Shown here in pieces: positions 59,893-64,000 of a stretch of DNA of 64,000 nt. A model generated the notes under the pieces. That model was given only the letters and a program-made list of their open reading frames with translations, had not been told where the DNA came from and did no database searches. Source of the DNA: Dipteris shenzhenensis (lineage: Eukaryota; Polypodiophyta; Polypodiopsida; Gleicheniales). The position numbers were made by a program, and so were the translations under genes. The DNA lies in assembly GCA_047967505.1 (NCBI GenBank), contig CM106538.1, one strand, 5' to 3'. How positions within the stretch are numbered: position 1 is the first letter of the stretch; every line of letters starts with the position of its first letter.

Positions 59893-60500
59893 TGCAGAAT
59901 TCATCACTCGTAGTATTTGCTTGTGTAAAACCCAAATGACTACTAATGTACTGATGAGTTCCCTTCCTCTCCCTTGTCTCTCCCTCATATTATTATAGTC
60001 TTGCGAAGGTGGAGCTATATGTTTTTGTGCCAGTTGCATTGCAATTATATATCCTCACCTACCTTGTTGATTAGTAGCATTAAAGCCAGTAAATTGGGGT
60101 GAGTGTGTTTCCAACTATCATGAACTTGCAGATCTGTTTAGTAAACAATGGTCCTGTAGCAATTCAGTTGGATTCGAGCACTAATGATGACGATGCTTGA
60201 TGCAGAATAACTTACTAATCATCACTCATAGTATGTGCTTGTGTAAAACCCAAATGACTACTAATGTACTGATTAGAACATAAGCGTAGCTTTGCTTCCA
60301 AGGTATTTTTTCTCTTGTACTTTCGCCTTCCATCTCATGCCTCTTCTCAACTCCTGCTTCCCTTCCTCTCCCTTGTCCCTTTCTCACATATTATTATACT
60401 CTGGCGAAGGTTTATATATATTGTTTTGTGCCACTTGCATTGCAATTATATTTCCTTGTTGATTAGTAGCGAGTGAGCGTGTTTCCAAACCCTTTTGTTG
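59815..60500 (+). repeat. Tandem duplication carrying the last DTD exon
   Basis: The unit from tgaatttgcag (about 59,815) recurs from about 60,121, offset 308 bp at the exon. The duplicated exon at 60,132-60,200 keeps the AG acceptor and stop and encodes the same 22 residues. The three differences inside it (TGC/TGT, TCA/TCG, GAT/GAC) are all synonymous. The 3'-UTR-like sequence after it is also shared, with indels. Confidence 0.92.
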
Positions 60501-60968
60501 GGACTTGTTGAGTCTTCTCATGCTAGTTTTTTATGACCATTCTGATATTGTTTTGGTTCAGGTATTCATCCTCATCAGTATCAAACTTGTCAATCATATT
60601 AATGCGTGATGACGATGTGGTTCAATTATGGATAAATATATAGTCACAATAAGGAACCATATCGCAAGCATAATACCTCAAGAATAATACCCGTTTGAAG
60701 ATTGAATAATCTGCATGTGGTAGGCTTATTTGATGTTGATATGGTTCAAATTATGGATAAATATGTATTGTCACAATAAGAAACCCTATCGCAAGAAGTT
60801 ACTCTTATTGAACTAAATTTTAGGGCACTAGAGTCGAGATTTGATATGTCACTTAGAACTTGAAATTGGATGCTTGAAACATATTACTAAATCGTAAATC
60901 AGAAAATTAACAACACATCATTGTAGATTCAAGCATCAATGGTCATATTTCAAATTGAAAAAGATACA

Positions 60969-61585
60969 TGGAATGATGAATCGTGGTTTATGTCTGTGGT
61001 GCACTTGGACGGGCTAAAGAAAAATGTACGGGCTGAAGGCCGTAATCAGTATACGGGCAGCAATTTGAGACTTACTGGTGGCAAAAATGCAATCCGACAC
61101 CAGATTTTCCAAAATTAGGGCAAATTGGGATTTTTTAAACATTTTGGGTTTTTTGGGGGTCCCGAAAAAGTGGAGTTGATGCGCAAAGCTAAACCACTGA
61201 CTAATAGTGAACAGTTGGCACGATTTTGGGGCCAAGTTTTGTGGCGCAACTGGATGCTTTGATATCTTGTTGATGTGGAATGATGAATCGTGGTTTATGT
61301 CTGTGGTGCACTTGGACGGGCTAAAGAAAAATGTACGGGCTGAAGGCCGATTTCAGTATACGGGCAGCAATTTGAGACTTACTGGTGGCAAAAATGCAAT
61401 CCGACACCAGATTTTCCAAAATTAGGGCAAATTGGGATTTTTTAAACATTTTGGGTTTTTTGGGGGTCCCGAAAAAGTGGAGTTGATGCGCAAAGCTAAA
61501 CCACTGACTAATAGTGAACAGTTGGCACGATTTTGGGGCCAAGTTTTGTGGCGCAACTGGATGCTTTGATATCTTGTTGATGTGG
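60969..61585. repeat. Two-copy tandem duplication, 307-bp unit
   Basis: The segment tggaatgatgaatcgtggtt starts at 60,969 and again at 61,276. The two are almost identical; the visible difference is cgtaatcagt against cgatttcagt. It contains a run ttttgggttttttgggggtcc. The 73-codon minus ORFs in each unit are by-products. Near identity indicates a recent event or gene conversion. Confidence 0.95.
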
Positions 61586-61589
61586 CAGC

Positions 61590-63150
61590 ACCTCTAAATG
61601 AACAACTCAACAAAGTTCCAACAGTCTGGTCTGGAAGCATGTGACCTAGCCTTTGATCACCTTAGTTAATGTTGGTGAGTGCCCCCGTAGTCCAACCACC
61701 GGACTGGACACTTCCTTTCCATGTTTTCGTTGATGCCTTTGATATCGCAATTGGTAGTGTGTTAATGCTATTGGCTATGTGTCAATGCAGGAACAAAGGC
61801 AAAATGGTATTGGCCTGTGTACTATGCCAGTCAAAAAGATTGTCCTAGGCCAAGAAGAACTATTGCACCATGCAAAGAAGGCCTTTGGCATGATCTATTT
61901 GGTTAACGAATTCTACTACTACTTTCTCGGCAACAAATTTGAATTCCTTGTGGACCATTTAGCCTTTGTTGTACATGGTGAACAACTTTTTGGTATTGGA
62001 TGTTGCTTCTACAAGAATTTAATTTTATTGTTATGCATACACCAGGTTCTACGCATGCCATTGCAGACTACCTATCCCATGTGGGAACGGTGAAACGACG
62101 GACCTATTTTTTGGATGATTTCCTTGATGTAGACCTATTTGAAGTCAAAGCGAAAGTTCCATCCTTTTGTTTTGACATTGAATGATGATCTTGGAGATAG
62201 TCATCCTTGGCGATCATCTATCTTGAGACTGACGCAAGTAGCTAGCCTTGCAAAGTCAAAAAGTCTGTGCTCCCACACGAGATGAAAGTAGCATTGCGCG
62301 AAGCCTATTAGGGACTAGCTAATACACATTTTTCCATAAATGTAAAGGACGAAAGGTTTTACAAGCTTTTTTGGTGGCAGAAGATGCCTACAAATATACT
62401 CGGCAATGTGATGCTTGCCAATGGTTAGGTAGCCAACCATTCGACACCGGATGTCGCACAACCCAATTCTAGCCATTGAGCTATTCCAGGAATGGAGCCT
62501 TGACTTCATTAGCCCATTCAAACTAGCAGCCCAACGTACCGAAGATCGATACACGTTGTGGCTACCAACGACTGTATTAATTGGGTTGAAGCGCAGGCTA
62601 TGTGCAATAATTCTGTTGCGTACGTGGGGAAACATTTCTTTATGAAATGATCATGACCAAGTGCGCATGTCCGACTCAATTGATCAGTGAGATAAGGGCG
62701 GGCTTTTTTTGTATTAAATAATGCAGGAGCTTGTTACTGGCCACATGATTATTTACAAGAAGTCGACGGTGTACTACTCATAGCCAATAGACAGGCAGAG
62801 TCTTTGAATAAGCTCCTATAGAACATAATGAAGAAGCTGGTCAATGAGAATAGAATTGATTGGGATGAAAAGATTTGCTCCCTCTTATGGGCTTTCTAAA
62901 TAGCATACAAGGTAGCAACCGGAGGAGATTATTGTACACACAAAATCAAAAGTCCAATTGATGTTAGTGGCAATTCCCTTCGCACCATTGACCACTTATG
63001 AAGTGGCACCTTTTAACCCGCAACCTCAATGCTCGGACCTTCCAAAGTGGCCAAGCTTGAAAGTGCCCAGTACTCATTAGATTTCTACACACCGAGACAG
63101 AGCATCGTGCTGAGGTTCAGAAGGTTAAAGCTGACATCGCATGCTTCATT
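61590..63150 (+). pseudogene. Ty3/gypsy pol relic (RNase H to integrase)
   Basis: Plus-strand readings give ACDLAFDHL, PVVQPPDWTLPFHVFVDAFD then AIGSVL (RNase H), KKAFGMIYLVNEFYYYFLGN and FEFLVDHLAFVV. Later there is RQCDACQWLG (integrase finger CxxC), and NGALTSLAHSN is reminiscent of the core. Many stops and frame shifts occur, so it is a dead fragment. Its 5' end abuts the 307-bp tandem repeat. Confidence 0.75.
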
Positions 63151-63639
63151 TTCTTGCTAACTATAGCAATCTGGAGGATGATGCAATAAAAGAACAATGG
63201 GAAGTAGCTCATAGACAATCTCATAGCACTGCACTAGGACAGCTGTCGCGGGCAGAACACCTTAGGGCGTTGGATGGAAAATACAATGGTAAACAGTGGA
63301 AAGCCAATCCGAACAAAGTCTTTAGAAGCGCAACTCCACGCTTATGTGCAACCGCTAACTACCTCCCAAATGTCCATCATTGGAACGTTTACGGAGCTGT
63401 CGAACATCGTCTGGCAGGATCTAATGGAGACATGGGAGGACCATGTGGAAAGGCTATGGTTAATACTCCAACTCGGGTGCAAGAAGCTGGCGATACTCGA
63501 GGCGACCTAGATGCAAATATGGGAAGTCTAGCACTACCGAATAAAACTAGACTATTGCCATGAGCCAATGCATCAAGCAGTTTGGAAGTCAAGCTACCAA
63601 AGGCAAAGGCCATGGACAAGCAACCAATTGGGGATCAAG

Positions 63640-64000
63640 TGTTGGGAAAATCGTTTGGCGAGCTTTGTGTTGTGAGCTTTTAGAGCACTCCTAGAATTTT
63701 GGTGAGCTTTTTCAATCGAACCATATAAACTCAAGACTCATGTACCCCACTCGCATCATGAACATGTCCTTCAGATCCATCAACCACCAACTCAAAGCAA
63801 TCTTAATCCAACATGTAAATGTGTTTCCAACAACTGAGTAAGATGTCTGATGTTCATGGATACCCCAATAAGATGACTAGAAAATTAAGAGCAAATAGAT
63901 CAAGTATATTCTTTATCAAGAAACTTTAAACAATGAACTCATTGAATATCCTTATTCCATATCCACATCTAGATCATCTTGTTGAATTATGTGACCTTGC
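63640..64000 (+). mobile_element. Possible start of an LTR
   Basis: TGTTGGGAAAATCG follows a purine-rich ggggatcaag, the arrangement expected where a polypurine tract meets a 3' LTR of the plus-strand gypsy relic. The window ends before the other LTR border, so it cannot be confirmed. Confidence 0.3.

Noticed and set aside
61014-61542. Two identical 73-codon minus-strand ORFs
   Set aside because: They exist only because the 307-bp unit is duplicated and match no protein pattern.

Overview
This is a repeat-rich nuclear genome window from a land plant. The evidence is plant Ty3/gypsy and Ty1/copia retroelements, spliceosomal introns with GT/AG borders, and a nuclear gene for a plastid-type YceD (DUF177) protein with a transit-peptide-like N-terminus. 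I cannot name the species; nested transposons and large introns suggest a large genome. Most of the window is mobile DNA. The two ordinary host genes are YceD (50.04-51.07 kb) and a D-aminoacyl-tRNA deacylase (DTD, 55.62-59.89 kb).

Layout: 0-2.4 kb holds a broken Ty1/copia gag on the minus strand with a primer-binding-site-like motif. 6.8-8.1 kb is an LTR-like repeat with a GGA-rich satellite and a minisatellite; a partial copy lies at 32.8-33.35 kb. 8.1-14.9 kb is a decayed minus-strand Ty3/gypsy element. 19.14-29.68 kb is a nearly complete minus-strand Ty3/gypsy element with 1.89-kb LTRs and a second (dual) RNase H domain. That second RNase H is interrupted by a 1.0-kb DNA transposon flanked by a perfect 10-bp target-site duplication. 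33.4-34.1 kb is a LINE reverse-transcriptase relic. 61.6-63.7 kb is a plus-strand gypsy relic.

The most interesting object is at 36,228-49,029. It is a 12.8-kb unit bounded by a 33-bp terminal inverted repeat (31/33 matches). It carries four intron-containing genes in the order plus, minus, plus, minus. Gene 1 is an 813-residue protein with a plausible DDE transposase layout. Gene 2 is an acidic protein with basic nuclear-type motifs that I do not recognise. Gene 3 is a histone H3-like protein joined to a Ulp1/C48-type cysteine protease domain. Gene 4 is an unrecognised protein with a possible ubiquitin-like C-terminus. Between divergent genes 2 and 3 lie six copies of a 71-72-bp imperfect hairpin and three CACGTG-centred palindromes. 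The same 1.0-kb DNA transposon that hit the gypsy element also sits in intron 3 of gene 1, again with a perfect 10-bp duplication, so it leaves the gene 1 reading frame intact.

Inference: this looks like a large multigene DNA transposon that carries its own histone-H3 mimic and deSUMOylase-like module, perhaps to act on host chromatin or SUMO-based silencing. The structure is read directly from the sequence; the function is a hypothesis. One single-base frame disagreement inside gene 3 means this copy may not make the full fusion.
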